Below are positions 1 through 9,325 of a stretch of DNA of 64,000 bases, one piece after another. Each line of letters opens with the position of its first letter. Position 1 is the stretch's first letter. Origin of the DNA: Mycoavidus sp. B2-EB (lineage in GTDB: Bacteria; Pseudomonadota; Gammaproteobacteria; Burkholderiales; Burkholderiaceae). The position numbers and the translations under genes were made by a program. The notes beneath the pieces are model-generated. The model did not search any database. It saw only the letters and a program-made list of their open reading frames with translations, and had not been told where the DNA came from. The stretch is taken from the NCBI RefSeq assembly GCF_014218255.1, contig NZ_AP021872.1, forward strand, positions 186,001 through 250,000, read 5' to 3'.

Positions 1-2048
1 GTAAAGCCTTGGTCGATTTCGTCCGTGACTTGTTGCAGTAAAGAGAGGATCCATCGATCTGCTAGTGATGGCTCGCTCTCTGCTATGTTTGTGCTGCTGC
101 CTTGGTCTTCGCAATTCATCAACACAAAGCGCGTTGCGTTCCACAATTTGTTACAAAAATTACGATACCCTTCGCAGCGGGCTAGGGCGAAATTAATATT
201 GCGTCCGGGGGTAGCCAGTGAGGCGAAAGTAAAGCGTAAAGCATCTGTGCCAAATGACGGAATGCCATGCGGAAATTCAGCGCGGGTTACTTGCTCAAGT
301 TCAGCCGCCTGCTTGGGATCTTGCGCATTGGCTAAACGTTTGGCAAGCAGCGCATCTAGGTCGATACCATCGATCAAATCGATTGGATCGAGTATATTGC
401 CTTTTGATTTTGACATTTTCTGGCCGTTGGCGTCACGCACCAAGCCATGTATATACACGGTATGAAACGGGACTTGGCCAGTAAAATGTTGAGTCAACAT
501 CACCATCCGCGCGACCCAGAAAAAAATAATGTCAAAGCCCGTGACGAGCACGGAGGATGGCAGAAAATGCGCTAGCTCTTTGGTCTGATTGGGCCAACCA
601 TGGGCTGAAAAAGGCACTAATGCTGACGAAAACCAGGTGTCCAGCACATCTTCATCTCGCGTTAGTGGCCCGGTATAGCCCTGTGCGCGGGCTTTCTCAC
701 GCGCCTCATCGGCATTGCGCGCAACATAAATTCGCCCTTCTTCATCGTACCAAGCGGGAATTTGATGGCCCCACCAAAGTTGCCGAGAAATACACCAGTC
801 TTGAATGTTTTCCAGCCATTGATAGTAGGTATTGGCCCAATTTTCCGGGGTAAACTTAATCTTCCCTTGCCGTACGGCTTCAATCGCAGTCGCCGCCATT
901 GACTGGCCTGGGTGTCGGCTGTCGGCAGGGGCCGGTTTATTAACGGCGACAAACCATTGATCTGTCAGCATCGGTTCAATCACCGCTTGGGTCCGATCGC
1001 CGCGTGGCACCATTAATTTATGAGGCTTGACGGCAGCGAGTAACCCTTGGGCCTCAAGCTCGGCGACAATCAAGCGCCGAGCTTCGTGCTGCTCAAGGCC
1101 GCGCCAGCGAGCCGGAGCATTATCATTAATTTTAGCGTCAAGCGTAAAAATATTGATTAATGGCAGCTGGTGCCGTTGACCGACTTGGTAATCGTTAAAA
1201 TCGTGAGCCGGCGTTACTTTGACTACGCCGCTACCAAATGTAGGATCTACATAATCATCTGCAATGACAGGGATTTCGCGTTCACTCAGTGGCAGCCGCA
1301 CCATTTTGCCAATGAAGGCTTGATAGCGTTCGTCTTGCGGATGCACCATAAGGGCTGCGTCGCCCAGCATGGTTTCTGGACGAGTCGTGGCGACCGTTAA
1401 GTAAGTAGAACCGTCAACCAGGGGGTAGCGGATATGCCACAGCGAACCCTCTTCCTCGGTGCTAACCACTTCTAAATCGGAGACGGCCGTGCCTAACTTG
1501 GGATCCCAATTCACGAGCTTTTTGCCGCGATAGATCAAGCCCTGCTCATATAAGCGGACGAATACTTCGATCACCGCTTGCGACATATGCGGGCTCATCG
1601 TGAAATATTCGCGACTCCAATCGGTTGAAGCGCCTAGACGTTTGATTTGCTGTGTAATGATTGAGCCAGAGGTTTCTTTCCAAGCCCAAACTCGCTCAAC
1701 AAAAGCCTGGCGGCCAAGCTCATGGCGTGACAGATGGTGTTGCTTGAGCTGGCGCTCGACGACGAGCTGAGTGGCAATCCCGGCATGATCCGTACCGGGT
1801 ACCCACAGCGTGTTGGCGCCCTGCATCCGATGATAGCGCGTCAGGCTATCCATAATCGTCTGATTAAACGCATGCCCCATATGCAGCGTACCCGTGACGT
1901 TGGGGGGCGGTAGTAAAATCGAAAAATCTTTAGATCCAGGTGAGAACGTGGGTTTGGCGTAACCCTTTTGCTCCCACCGCGGCCCCCAATAGGCTTCGAT
2001 TGCGTGGGGCTCAAAACTTTTATTTAGAGTGGTGTCAATCTTATTCAT
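1..2048 (-). CDS. valS: Valine--tRNA ligase, 5' part (gene runs off the left edge)
   Basis: Class I aminoacyl-tRNA synthetase that charges tRNA-Val in the cytoplasm and edits misactivated threonine. The frame is open from the ATG at 2048 to base 1, giving about 682 of the roughly 950 residues expected. The N-terminal part carries the [15 protein letters not shown] segment with the HIGH-type signature, and [10 protein letters not shown] follows. The KMSKSKGN loop lies near 395-420, close to the window edge, so the catalytic and editing domains are present and the C-terminal anticodon-binding and coiled-coil domains are outside. The start is 10 bases after the yggX stop, so argA, yggX and valS probably form one minus-strand transcript. 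No disruption is seen in the visible part. Confidence 0.97.
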   Translation of the reverse strand, partial: MNKIDTTLNKSFEPHAIEAYWGPRWEQKGYAKPTFSPGSKDFSILLPPPNVTGTLHMGHAFNQTIMDSLTRYHRMQGANTLWVPGTDHAGIATQLVVERQLKQHHLSRHELGRQAFVERVWAWKETSGSIITQQIKRLGASTDWSREYFTMSPHMSQAVIEVFVRLYEQGLIYRGKKLVNWDPKLGTAVSDLEVVSTEEEGSLWHIRYPLVDGSTYLTVATTRPETMLGDAALMVHPQDERYQAFIGKMVRLPLSEREIPVIADDYVDPTFGSGVVKVTPAHDFNDYQVGQRHQLPLINIFTLDAKINDNAPARWRGLEQHEARRLIVAELEAQGLLAAVKPHKLMVPRGDRTQAVIEPMLTDQWFVAVNKPAPADSRHPGQSMAATAIEAVRQGKIKFTPENWANTYYQWLENIQDWCISRQLWWGHQIPAWYDEEGRIYVARNADEAREKARAQGYTGPLTRDEDVLDTWFSSALVPFSAHGWPNQTKELAHFLPSSVLVTGFDIIFFWVARMVMLTQHFTGQVPFHTVYIHGLVRDANGQKMSKSKGNILDPIDLIDGIDLDALLAKRLANAQDPKQAAELEQVTRAEFPHGIPSFGTDALRFTFASLATPGRNINFALARCEGYRNFCNKLWNATRFVLMNCEDQGSSTNIAESEPSLADRWILSLLQQVTDEIDQGF

Positions 2049-2058
2049 TACACTATTC

Positions 2059-2334
2059 TCAAGCATTCTCGGGTGGTACATAGCCAGAGGCTGTATCTGC
2101 GCCTTCGCCAAAAAAGAATTTTTCGGTTTGTTTGATTAAATATTGGCGTGCGCGTGCATCGGCCATATTGAGACGATTTTCGTTAATCAGCATGGTTTGC
2201 TGTTTAAGCCAGCTTTGCCACGCTTCTTTCGATATATCCTGATAAATGCGCTGACCTAATTCTCCCGGCAGAGGGGGGAAATCAAGGCCTTCAGCTTGTT
2301 TGCCAAGTTTTACGCAATAAACGGTGCGAGTCAT
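2059..2334 (-). CDS. yggX: Fe(2+)-trafficking / oxidative damage protection protein YggX
   Basis: Small cytoplasmic protein of the YggX family, linked to iron supply for Fe-S clusters and to oxidant resistance. From the ATG at 2334 the product is 91 residues, the usual family length, beginning [12 protein letters not shown]. It carries the family features Cys7, the [12 protein letters not shown] segment and the [19 protein letters not shown] block. An in-frame ATG nine bases upstream (2343) is possible, but an AGGA sequence sits about eight bases before 2334, which decides the start. It lies between argA and valS on the same strand. Confidence 0.94.
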   Translation of the reverse strand: MTRTVYCVKLGKQAEGLDFPPLPGELGQRIYQDISKEAWQSWLKQQTMLINENRLNMADARARQYLIKQTEKFFFGEGADTASGYVPPENA

Positions 2335-2434
2335 GGAGTACATCCTATTAAATTAATGACCAATGGTGGAGAGTCGGTGCAATTGACTTGCAATGTATAA
2401 CTTACCTATATTTTATGCAGATGTTTTCCGCTGG

Positions 2435-3826
2435 TTAAAGTTGCTTCATCAGCACCAACGATTTACGTTGCCAGTTATAAAGGCGGCGGCGGTCTTCAGG
2501 CAAGTTATCAATGCTGGCTTTTCTAAACCCACGTTTTAAAAACCAGTGCTCAGTGCGTGTCGTCAACACAAATATACGTGTAAGCCCCTGCGCCCGTGCT
2601 CGTTGCTCAATATGTTTGAGCAGTCGTTCACCGTCACCGACTCCTTGTGAGTCTGGGGCGACACTTAAACATGCCATTTCGCCTAATTTTTCTTGCGGAT
2701 ATGGATACAACGCAGCACAGCCAAAGAGCACGCCATCATGCTCTATGACGGAGAAATGATTAATGTCGCGTTCAATTTGAGTGCGTCCGCGTCGCACCAG
2801 AGTGCCATCAAATTCAAGCGGTTCAATCAACTGCAAAATACCGCCCACATCATCGATGACTGCTTCGCGCAGACTTTCCAAATTTCTATCGGAAATCATT
2901 GAGCCGACGCCATCGTGAGTAAAAAGCTCAAGCAAAATGCTACCATCCAGCGTGAAAGGGATTAAATGCACGCGTGTCACCCCCCCGCGGCACGCGCGAA
3001 TTGCATGAGTTAAATAAGTTGCCGTTTCCGCATCTAAAGTGTTTGAGGCTTGGAGCTGCTGAGCTTCGTTAAGCGACAATTCGCGTTGTAACGCGCTATC
3101 TTCGATAATGCCTGGCATGGAGCTCAGATAAATGAGTTTATCTGCATGCAGTGCCACTGCGGCAGACGCAGCAACGTCTTCCATCGACAAATTAAACGCT
3201 TCTCCAGTGGGCGAGAAACCCAAGGGCGAGAGCAAGACTAATTTGCGATGAGAGAGAGAGTGATGAATTGAGTTGGCATCGATTTTGCGCACAATACCCG
3301 TGTGCTGGAAATCCACCCCATCTAAAATACCTACGGGACGCGCCGTAACAAAGTTGCCTGAAACCACGCTAATATGCGCATGGGCCATGGGCGTATTAGG
3401 GAGCCCTTGGCTGATGGCGGCCTCGATATCTAGGCGCACTTCGCCGGCCGCCTCTTTAGCGGATTCAAGTGCATTTGCGTCCGTAATGCGCATCCCATTA
3501 AAGAACGATGATTCAACTTGATGCAAGCGTAATTGCTCTTCAACCTGTGGGCGTGAGCCATGCACGAGCACAATTTGCATCCCCATAGCATGAAGAAAGG
3601 CAATATCCTGAATTAAGGCGTTAAGCGCTCCTAGTTGCACCAGCTCGCCACCAAATGCAACCACAAAAGTTTTATTGTGAAAAGCATGGATATAAGGTGC
3701 GACAGAACGTAGCCAATCAACAAAACGAGCTTGTTGATCAACCATTTCGAGCGCTTTCTCATTTATTTCATTAGACACTTTCTGAGGGGGCATTTTGTCG
3801 TTAGTGAGGGTGCTAAAAGAATTCAT
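2435..3826 (-). CDS. argA: Amino-acid N-acetyltransferase (N-acetylglutamate synthase)
   Basis: Makes N-acetylglutamate from acetyl-CoA and glutamate, the first step of arginine synthesis. Two domains are visible: an amino-acid-kinase-like fold over roughly the first two thirds (FVVAFGGELVQ near the N-terminus, then LVHGSRPQVEEQL) and a C-terminal GNAT acetyltransferase domain with the acetyl-CoA loop SQGVGDGERLL. This is the classical bacterial ArgA architecture, about 463 residues. The ATG at 3826 is preferred over the in-frame ATG at 3847, because the latter would place a TATAAT sequence inside the coding region. argJ at 46.8 kb belongs to the same pathway and, being an ornithine acetyltransferase family member, may recycle the acetyl group. 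Confidence 0.95.
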   Translation of the reverse strand: MNSFSTLTNDKMPPQKVSNEINEKALEMVDQQARFVDWLRSVAPYIHAFHNKTFVVAFGGELVQLGALNALIQDIAFLHAMGMQIVLVHGSRPQVEEQLRLHQVESSFFNGMRITDANALESAKEAAGEVRLDIEAAISQGLPNTPMAHAHISVVSGNFVTARPVGILDGVDFQHTGIVRKIDANSIHHSLSHRKLVLLSPLGFSPTGEAFNLSMEDVAASAAVALHADKLIYLSSMPGIIEDSALQRELSLNEAQQLQASNTLDAETATYLTHAIRACRGGVTRVHLIPFTLDGSILLELFTHDGVGSMISDRNLESLREAVIDDVGGILQLIEPLEFDGTLVRRGRTQIERDINHFSVIEHDGVLFGCAALYPYPQEKLGEMACLSVAPDSQGVGDGERLLKHIEQRARAQGLTRIFVLTTRTEHWFLKRGFRKASIDNLPEDRRRLYNWQRKSLVLMKQL

Positions 3827-3832
3827 GCGCAG

Positions 3833-3861
3833 ATTATAATGCTTCATTCAGTGATTGAATC
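3833..3861 (-). promoter_or_regulatory. Possible argA promoter (-10 box TATAAT)
   Basis: On the minus strand a perfect TATAAT lies at 3833-3838, six bases before the argA ATG at 3826. The -35 region 17 bases upstream (GATTCA) is poor. If used, transcription would start at or next to the start codon, so the mRNA would be leaderless or begin further inside the gene. It lies in the 82-base divergent argA/hrpA gap. Confidence 0.3.
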
Positions 3862-3908
3862 GTGGCTTGGGATTTATGTCTTAAGCAAACTACTCAGGTT
3901 TTAGCAAA

Positions 3909-6900
3909 TTGTCGATAGTTGTTCCCCCTTCGTTGCAGGAAAAGCAGGCGCTCGCTGCGACTGATATAGCGTTGGCGAGTCGCTTGCCGCCCATTGAATT
4001 TCCGGCTGAATTACCGGTATCGGGCAAGCGCGCCTCGATTGCGGCAGCGATTGCTGCGCATCAGGTGGTGATTGTGTGCGGTGAGACCGGCTCAGGTAAA
4101 ACCACCCAATTACCCAAAATTTGTCTGACGCTTGGACGGGGTTGGGGTGCAGGTGGCAAGGGGCTTATTGGCCATACTCAGCCACGGCGTCTGGCGGCGA
4201 GCGCTACCGCGCGGCGCATTGCGCAAGAACTGCATACGCCAGTAGGGGAGGTCGTCGGCTACAAAGTACGTTTTACTGACAAGCTCAGCCATAGCGCATC
4301 CGTCAAATTGATGACGGATGGTATTTTGTTAGCTGAGACGCAATCTGATCCCCTGCTACGCGCTTATGACACATTAATTATTGATGAAGCCCATGAGCGC
4401 AGCCTGAATATAGATTTTTTGTTAGGCTATCTAAAGGAGATTCTGCCGCGTCGACCCGATTTAAAGTTAATCATTACCTCCGCTACATTAGATGCTGAGC
4501 GTTTTGCAAAACACTTTAGTCAAGCAGGAACTCATGCACCTGTCATTGAAGTGAGTGGTCGCTTGTATCCGGTTGAGATACGTTATCGTCCGCTGCAAGA
4601 AGATGTCAGGCGTGGAGCGGATTTGCAAGCGCGCAAGGGGCCTGCTGTTGAGACCGATAAACTTGAAAATGGGGGGGCGACTGGGCGTGACCTGACAGCC
4701 GCTATCGTTGATGCGGTTGATGAGCTCGCGCGCGAAGGGTCTGGCGATGTCCTGGTATTTTTGCCCGGCGAGCGTGAAATTCGTGACACAGCGCAAGCAC
4801 TGCGCCAACATCACCCTCCGCATACCGAAATTTTGCCTCTATTTGCACGCCTATCAATGGCTGAACAAGAGCGTGTATTTAAAGCCGGCAATGCACGCAG
4901 GATTGTGCTTGCTACGAACGTAGCTGAAACTTCGCTAACCGTGCCAGGTATCCGCTATGTAATCGATACCGGCTTAGCGCGGGTTAAGCGCTATTCTTAT
5001 CGTAATAAGGTTGAGCAATTACGCATTGAGCCCATTTCACAAGCTGCCGCACAACAACGCGCCGGCCGTTGCGGGCGGGTGGCGGATGGTGTTTGTATTC
5101 GTTTATATGATGAAGCTGATTGGCAATTGCGGCCACGTTTTACCGAGCCAGAAATTTTGCGTTCTTCACTGGCGGCAGTCATTTTAAAAATGAAGTCGCT
5201 ACGGTTAGCTGAGGTCGCGGATTTTCCCTTTCTTGAGCCTCCGCCGACTAAGGCAATTGCAGATGGTTACCAGTTGCTGGCTGAATTAGGAGCGGTAGAT
5301 GACACCCATCAATTGACATCGGTTGGTCAAGCGCTAGCAAAATTGCCACTTGATCCACGCATCGGCCGGATGATTCTTGCCGCGCATGAGCAGCACGCTT
5401 TACGCGAGATATTGATTATCGCTAGCGCATTGTCGGTCCAAGACCCACGCGATCGTCCGCTGGAGCAACAGAGCGCCGCTGATACCGCCCACCGTAAATT
5501 TGCCGATCCTAAATCGGAGTTTCTCTCTTTTCTAAAAATCTGGCAGTGGTTTGATGAAGCATTGACGCATAAAAAATCAAACCGGCAGTTGCTGGATCTA
5601 TGCCGTGCCAACTTCCTCTCACATTTACGTTTACGTGAGTGGCGCGAAGTTCATAGCCAGCTGTTAACCGTTGCCAGCCAACAGAACTGGCGGATTAACC
5701 AGACAAACGCAACGTTCGAGCAAATCCATGTGTCTTTGTTAAGTGGGTTATTAGGAAATCTTGGATTTAAAGCTGAGAGTGAACCCCATTATTTGGGGGC
5801 TCGTGGCATTAAATTTCATCTGTGGCCGGGTTCACATTTAGCTAAGAAAGCCGGACGCTGGATCGTGGCGGCCGAGCTGGTTGAGACCAGCCGCTTATTT
5901 GCACGCACCATTGCAGTCATAGAGTCAACTTGGGTTGAACGTGCCGGCGCACATTTGCTACGGCGCTCCATCGGTGAGCCACACTGGGAAAAGAAGGCCG
6001 CCCAGGTCGTAGCCTTCGAGCGCGCAACTTTATATGGATTAACGGTTTATCATCGCCGCCGCGTCATTTTTGGTAAACAGACGGCGCAGGCTGCGCAGCA
6101 AGCACGAGAAATTTTTATCCGTGCTGCCTTGGTTGAAGGTGAGTTTGATACTAAATTGCCATTTTTCAAACATAATCAACAGCAGATTGCCGACATTGAG
6201 CAGCTTGAACATCGTTCTCGACGACCTGATATTTTGATTGACGATGAATTGATTTATGCTTTTTACAATCAGGCCATTCCAGTTGATATTTATACTGGAT
6301 CTGATTTTGAGCATTGGTATCGTCAAGCGCTGCGTGGTAAGCAAGTTAAAAACGAAAAGCTTCTTTTCTTAAGCCGTGATGATCTCATGCGGCATGAAGC
6401 CGCGGGTGTGACCACCGAGCTATTTCCTAAAAAATTGAGCCTGGCAGGCGTTGAAATGGCCGTGTCATATCATTTTGAGCCAGGCTCGCTGCGGGATGGG
6501 GTGACTTTGGCGGTTCCCATTTTTGCTTTAAACCAAGTCGATGCGCATCGTTGCGAGTGGTTGGTTGCGGGGATGCTTAAAGAAAAAGTGCATTTGTTAC
6601 TTAAATCATTACCGCAAAAATTGCGCCGGCATTGTGTTCCTCTGCCCGCTTATGCAGCTGATTTTGTTGAGCGTGCAAGCTTCGGCGTGGGCGATTTGAT
6701 TGGCGCACTACGTGCAGATATTCGCACGCAAAAACAACTCACTTTGCATCCTACGGATTTTAAACTTGAGACCTTGCCAGCCCATCTTTTCATGAATTTC
6801 AAAGTGATCGATGAATATGGCCGGCAGCTTGCCGCAGGTCGCAATCTTGCGCAATTGCGGGCCGAATTAGGTACTCAAGCGCAGCAGAGTTTTCAGAAAA

Positions 6901-7850
6901 TTGCGGTTAAAACGGTCACTGGCGCGACAGCAGAAAGAGTCAACGCAGAAAATACCCAAGAAGTGCAAAACTCGGTCGCGACGACGGCCCATTACAAAAA
7001 CTTAACTCACTGGAGTTTTGGCAGCTTGCCAGAAATCATGGAGATTGAGTGCAACGGTGAAACTTTGGTGGGCTATCCAGCGCTGGTTGACCGTGGTGCG
7101 GTTTGCGACCTAGAGCTTTTTGATTTACCGCAAAAGGCTGTGCGTGTTCATCGAACCGGCTTGCGGCGGCTTTTTACACTGCAATTGCGTGACGCAATTC
7201 GTTTTATCGAGAAAAATCTACCTAATTTTCAGCAAATGGCAATGCAATACATGCCGCTTGGCACCGCAGATGAACTGCGGGCGCAAATTATTACATGTGC
7301 GCTTGAACGCGCTTGTTTGCGTGAGCCATTACCTACTGATGCAGCTACTTTTGCAGTACGTTGTGACGAAGGGCGTAGTCGCTTTACGCTACTTGCCCAA
7401 GAAATTAGCCGTTTGGCGACACAAATTTTTACGGTTTACACCACCGTAGTAAAAAAACTCGCTTCAGTAAAAAGCTTTGCCGCTGCCCATACGGATATGA
7501 CACAGCAATTACAAACTTTGATGGGGAAATATTTTTTGACCGATACGCCTTATGAGCAGCTGGTTCATTTTCCTCGTTACTTACAAGCGATGGCGCTACG
7601 CATCGATAAATTAAAAAATGATGCAGTGAGAGATACACGGCTTTTGGCTGAGTTTTCTCCATTGTATGTGCACTATTCACGTACCCAGGCACAGCGGCGT
7701 CAGAGTATCGATGTCGTTGACCCACAGTTACACGCCTTTCGTTGGTTACTCGAAGAGTTACGCGTATCGCTTTTTGCGCAGGAATTACGCACCCCTATGC
7801 CTGTCTCAATCAAACGGTTGCATACAATTTGGGCGTCGATTGAGCGGTAA
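3909..7850 (+). CDS. hrpA: DEAH-box ATP-dependent RNA helicase HrpA
   Basis: Large cytoplasmic DEAH helicase acting on RNA and stalled ribosomes. The product is 1313 residues, close to E. coli HrpA (about 1300). Walker A CGETGSGKTTQ is at residues 57-67, DEAHERSLN at 159-167, SAT at 191-193, and the motif VI block QQRAGRCGRV follows. The rest is the OB-fold and long C-terminal DUF3418 region typical of HrpA. The start used is TTG at 3909: a stop lies upstream in frame (3882-3884) and there is no ATG before the helicase core, so the exact start is uncertain. It is divergent from argA and convergent with the IclR gene. Confidence 0.95.
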   Translation: MSIVVPPSLQEKQALAATDIALASRLPPIEFPAELPVSGKRASIAAAIAAHQVVIVCGETGSGKTTQLPKICLTLGRGWGAGGKGLIGHTQPRRLAASATARRIAQELHTPVGEVVGYKVRFTDKLSHSASVKLMTDGILLAETQSDPLLRAYDTLIIDEAHERSLNIDFLLGYLKEILPRRPDLKLIITSATLDAERFAKHFSQAGTHAPVIEVSGRLYPVEIRYRPLQEDVRRGADLQARKGPAVETDKLENGGATGRDLTAAIVDAVDELAREGSGDVLVFLPGEREIRDTAQALRQHHPPHTEILPLFARLSMAEQERVFKAGNARRIVLATNVAETSLTVPGIRYVIDTGLARVKRYSYRNKVEQLRIEPISQAAAQQRAGRCGRVADGVCIRLYDEADWQLRPRFTEPEILRSSLAAVILKMKSLRLAEVADFPFLEPPPTKAIADGYQLLAELGAVDDTHQLTSVGQALAKLPLDPRIGRMILAAHEQHALREILIIASALSVQDPRDRPLEQQSAADTAHRKFADPKSEFLSFLKIWQWFDEALTHKKSNRQLLDLCRANFLSHLRLREWREVHSQLLTVASQQNWRINQTNATFEQIHVSLLSGLLGNLGFKAESEPHYLGARGIKFHLWPGSHLAKKAGRWIVAAELVETSRLFARTIAVIESTWVERAGAHLLRRSIGEPHWEKKAAQVVAFERATLYGLTVYHRRRVIFGKQTAQAAQQAREIFIRAALVEGEFDTKLPFFKHNQQQIADIEQLEHRSRRPDILIDDELIYAFYNQAIPVDIYTGSDFEHWYRQALRGKQVKNEKLLFLSRDDLMRHEAAGVTTELFPKKLSLAGVEMAVSYHFEPGSLRDGVTLAVPIFALNQVDAHRCEWLVAGMLKEKVHLLLKSLPQKLRRHCVPLPAYAADFVERASFGVGDLIGALRADIRTQKQLTLHPTDFKLETLPAHLFMNFKVIDEYGRQLAAGRNLAQLRAELGTQAQQSFQKIAVKTVTGATAERVNAENTQEVQNSVATTAHYKNLTHWSFGSLPEIMEIECNGETLVGYPALVDRGAVCDLELFDLPQKAVRVHRTGLRRLFTLQLRDAIRFIEKNLPNFQQMAMQYMPLGTADELRAQIITCALERACLREPLPTDAATFAVRCDEGRSRFTLLAQEISRLATQIFTVYTTVVKKLASVKSFAAAHTDMTQQLQTLMGKYFLTDTPYEQLVHFPRYLQAMALRIDKLKNDAVRDTRLLAEFSPLYVHYSRTQAQRRQSIDVVDPQLHAFRWLLEELRVSLFAQELRTPMPVSIKRLHTIWASIER

Positions 7851-7900
7851 ATAGCGTTCTGCCACTTCTGATTTTCTATCTAAAATGGGCCGCTTGAGGG

Positions 7901-7922
7901 CGCGCACTCAGGCTGGTGCGCG
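7901..7922. terminator. GC-rich hairpin between convergent hrpA and IclR gene
   Basis: A perfect seven-base stem CGCGCAC / GTGCGCG with an eight-base loop lies in the 78-base gap between two convergent genes. There is no run of T on either side, so it is only a weak candidate for a bidirectional terminator. Confidence 0.3.
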
Positions 7923-7928
7923 GTTAAA

Positions 7929-8720
7929 CTACTGAGTAGGGTCTTCTATTTCTTTTTGATAGCCGAGCAGGCGTGAAATACGTAATGCTGTCTCACTAAG
8001 CTGGGAGAGCCAAACATTTTGCATGCGGTCAGCAGGCGCGGAAAGCGATAGCCCAGCAACCAATCTGTTCGTATCGTCATAAATGCCTGCTGCCGCGCAA
8101 CGCACACCTAGCTCAAGTTCTTCATTATCGCGCGCATAGCCATGTTGGCGCACATGCTCGAGCTCACGGATGAGCTTGGCCGAATGCGTAATACTATTTT
8201 GCGTATGACCCGCTAACCCAGTGCGGGCAATATAAGATTGTACGTTTTCTGCTTCATCCATGGCAAGAAAAAGCTTGCCCACCGAAGTCAAATGGAGAGG
8301 CGCCCGCGCGCCAATCGCGCGCACGACTTGCATCCCTGAGCGCTCGCTATAAGCCCGTTCAATATAAACAATTTCATCCCCTTGGCGGACTGATAGGTTA
8401 ATGGTTTGTCCGGTGAGTTGGCGCAGCTCGTGCATAGGCCCTAGAGCTGTATCGCGCACGGAGAGCCGTGCTTTAACTAAATTACCTAATTCTAATAGTC
8501 GCATCCCAAGTCGATATATCCCTGGCTCGGAGCGATCCACAAAGCGGCAGCTCACCATATCGTTCAGAATTCGGTGCGCAGTGGATGGGTGCAAGCGAGT
8601 CTGCTGAGCCAGCTCTTTTAAGCTAACAGGTTTAGCATGTGTGGCAAGTGCATCTAACAACCACGTCATACGTTCAATTACCTGAATCGAAGTCTTGGTC
8701 GGCGCATGGCTATCGCTCAT
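7929..8720 (-). CDS. IclR-family transcriptional regulator
   Basis: DNA-binding regulator with an N-terminal winged helix-turn-helix (about residues 15-75, with ELAQQTRLHPSTAHRILNDM) and a C-terminal IclR effector-binding domain of GAF-like fold (about 90-255). The product is 263 residues from the ATG at 8720. A TTG four codons upstream would extend it slightly. IclR proteins usually control catabolic operons, but no such operon adjoins this gene, so target and ligand cannot be named. The C-terminus ends RLLGYQKEIEDPTQ, normal for the family. Confidence 0.9.
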   Translation of the reverse strand: MSDSHAPTKTSIQVIERMTWLLDALATHAKPVSLKELAQQTRLHPSTAHRILNDMVSCRFVDRSEPGIYRLGMRLLELGNLVKARLSVRDTALGPMHELRQLTGQTINLSVRQGDEIVYIERAYSERSGMQVVRAIGARAPLHLTSVGKLFLAMDEAENVQSYIARTGLAGHTQNSITHSAKLIRELEHVRQHGYARDNEELELGVRCAAAGIYDDTNRLVAGLSLSAPADRMQNVWLSQLSETALRISRLLGYQKEIEDPTQ

Positions 8721-8827
8721 TGGATTGTGCAAAAAGAATGAAAAAAGAGCCCTTCTTATACCATAAGAGCATCATCTTTGCGTTTGATTTATATTGAGGT
8801 CGGGATCTTTCTGCCTAGCGGGTGCAT

Positions 8828-8835
8828 GCTATAAT
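8828..8835 (+). promoter_or_regulatory. Extended -10 promoter candidate
   Basis: The sequence TGCTATAAT is an extended -10 element (TG, one base, TATAAT), with TATAAT at 8830-8835. No good -35 box is present 17 bases upstream. It would start transcription near 8842, ahead of the broken Rpn-type gene at 8915. Confidence 0.35.
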
Positions 8836-8914
8836 TTTCGATATATATCAAAACCAAAGCTGAGCGTATACAGTAGATTAAATCATTCATTCACTTAGCT
8901 TCTAAAAGATTCTG

Positions 8915-9259
8915 ATGGCGAATTTAATCCGTACGCCCCGTTCCCATGCCGATGCAGCCTGGAAGAGCGCATTAGAGGTTTATTTTCAAGAGTTGATGCA
9001 AATTTTCTATCAGGAAATTGCGGTTTAAATTGCCTGGGATGCCCAATATCAGACGTTGGATAAGGCGCTACAAAGCCTGGGCGTAAAAAACAACGTAGGC
9101 AAAAAGCTTGTAGATAAATTGCTTAGAGTGCGCCTGAAAATAGAGATTAAGGCCGCACATGGAGGAATAACCTATTTCATCAATGGCCGCGGTAAAAATC
9201 CGTATTTTCTTACACCTTTTACATATTGGTTAATTCATCAAGAAGGACTTGAGAATTAG
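8915..9259 (+). pseudogene. Remnant of Rpn-family nuclease / putative transposase
   Basis: The frame from the ATG at 8915 reads into a TAA at 9026-9028 after 37 codons, then continues in the same frame to a stop at 9257. The two halves together resemble the N-terminal part of the Rpn (recombination-promoting nuclease, PD-(D/E)XK-like) proteins common in symbiont genomes: HADAAWKSALEVYFQELMQ, then the in-frame stop, then IAWDAQYQTLDKALQSL and KKLVDKLLRVRLK. Family members are usually about 300 residues and have nuclease motifs after this point. Here the remaining 42 codons do not match, so the gene is both interrupted and truncated. Family assignment is from recalled sequence pattern. Confidence 0.7.
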
Positions 9260-9325
9260 GATTATTATCCTGGACTTTACGAGCAGAATTTTTGCTTACT
9301 TCAATAATTTTTTCTACTGTGGATT

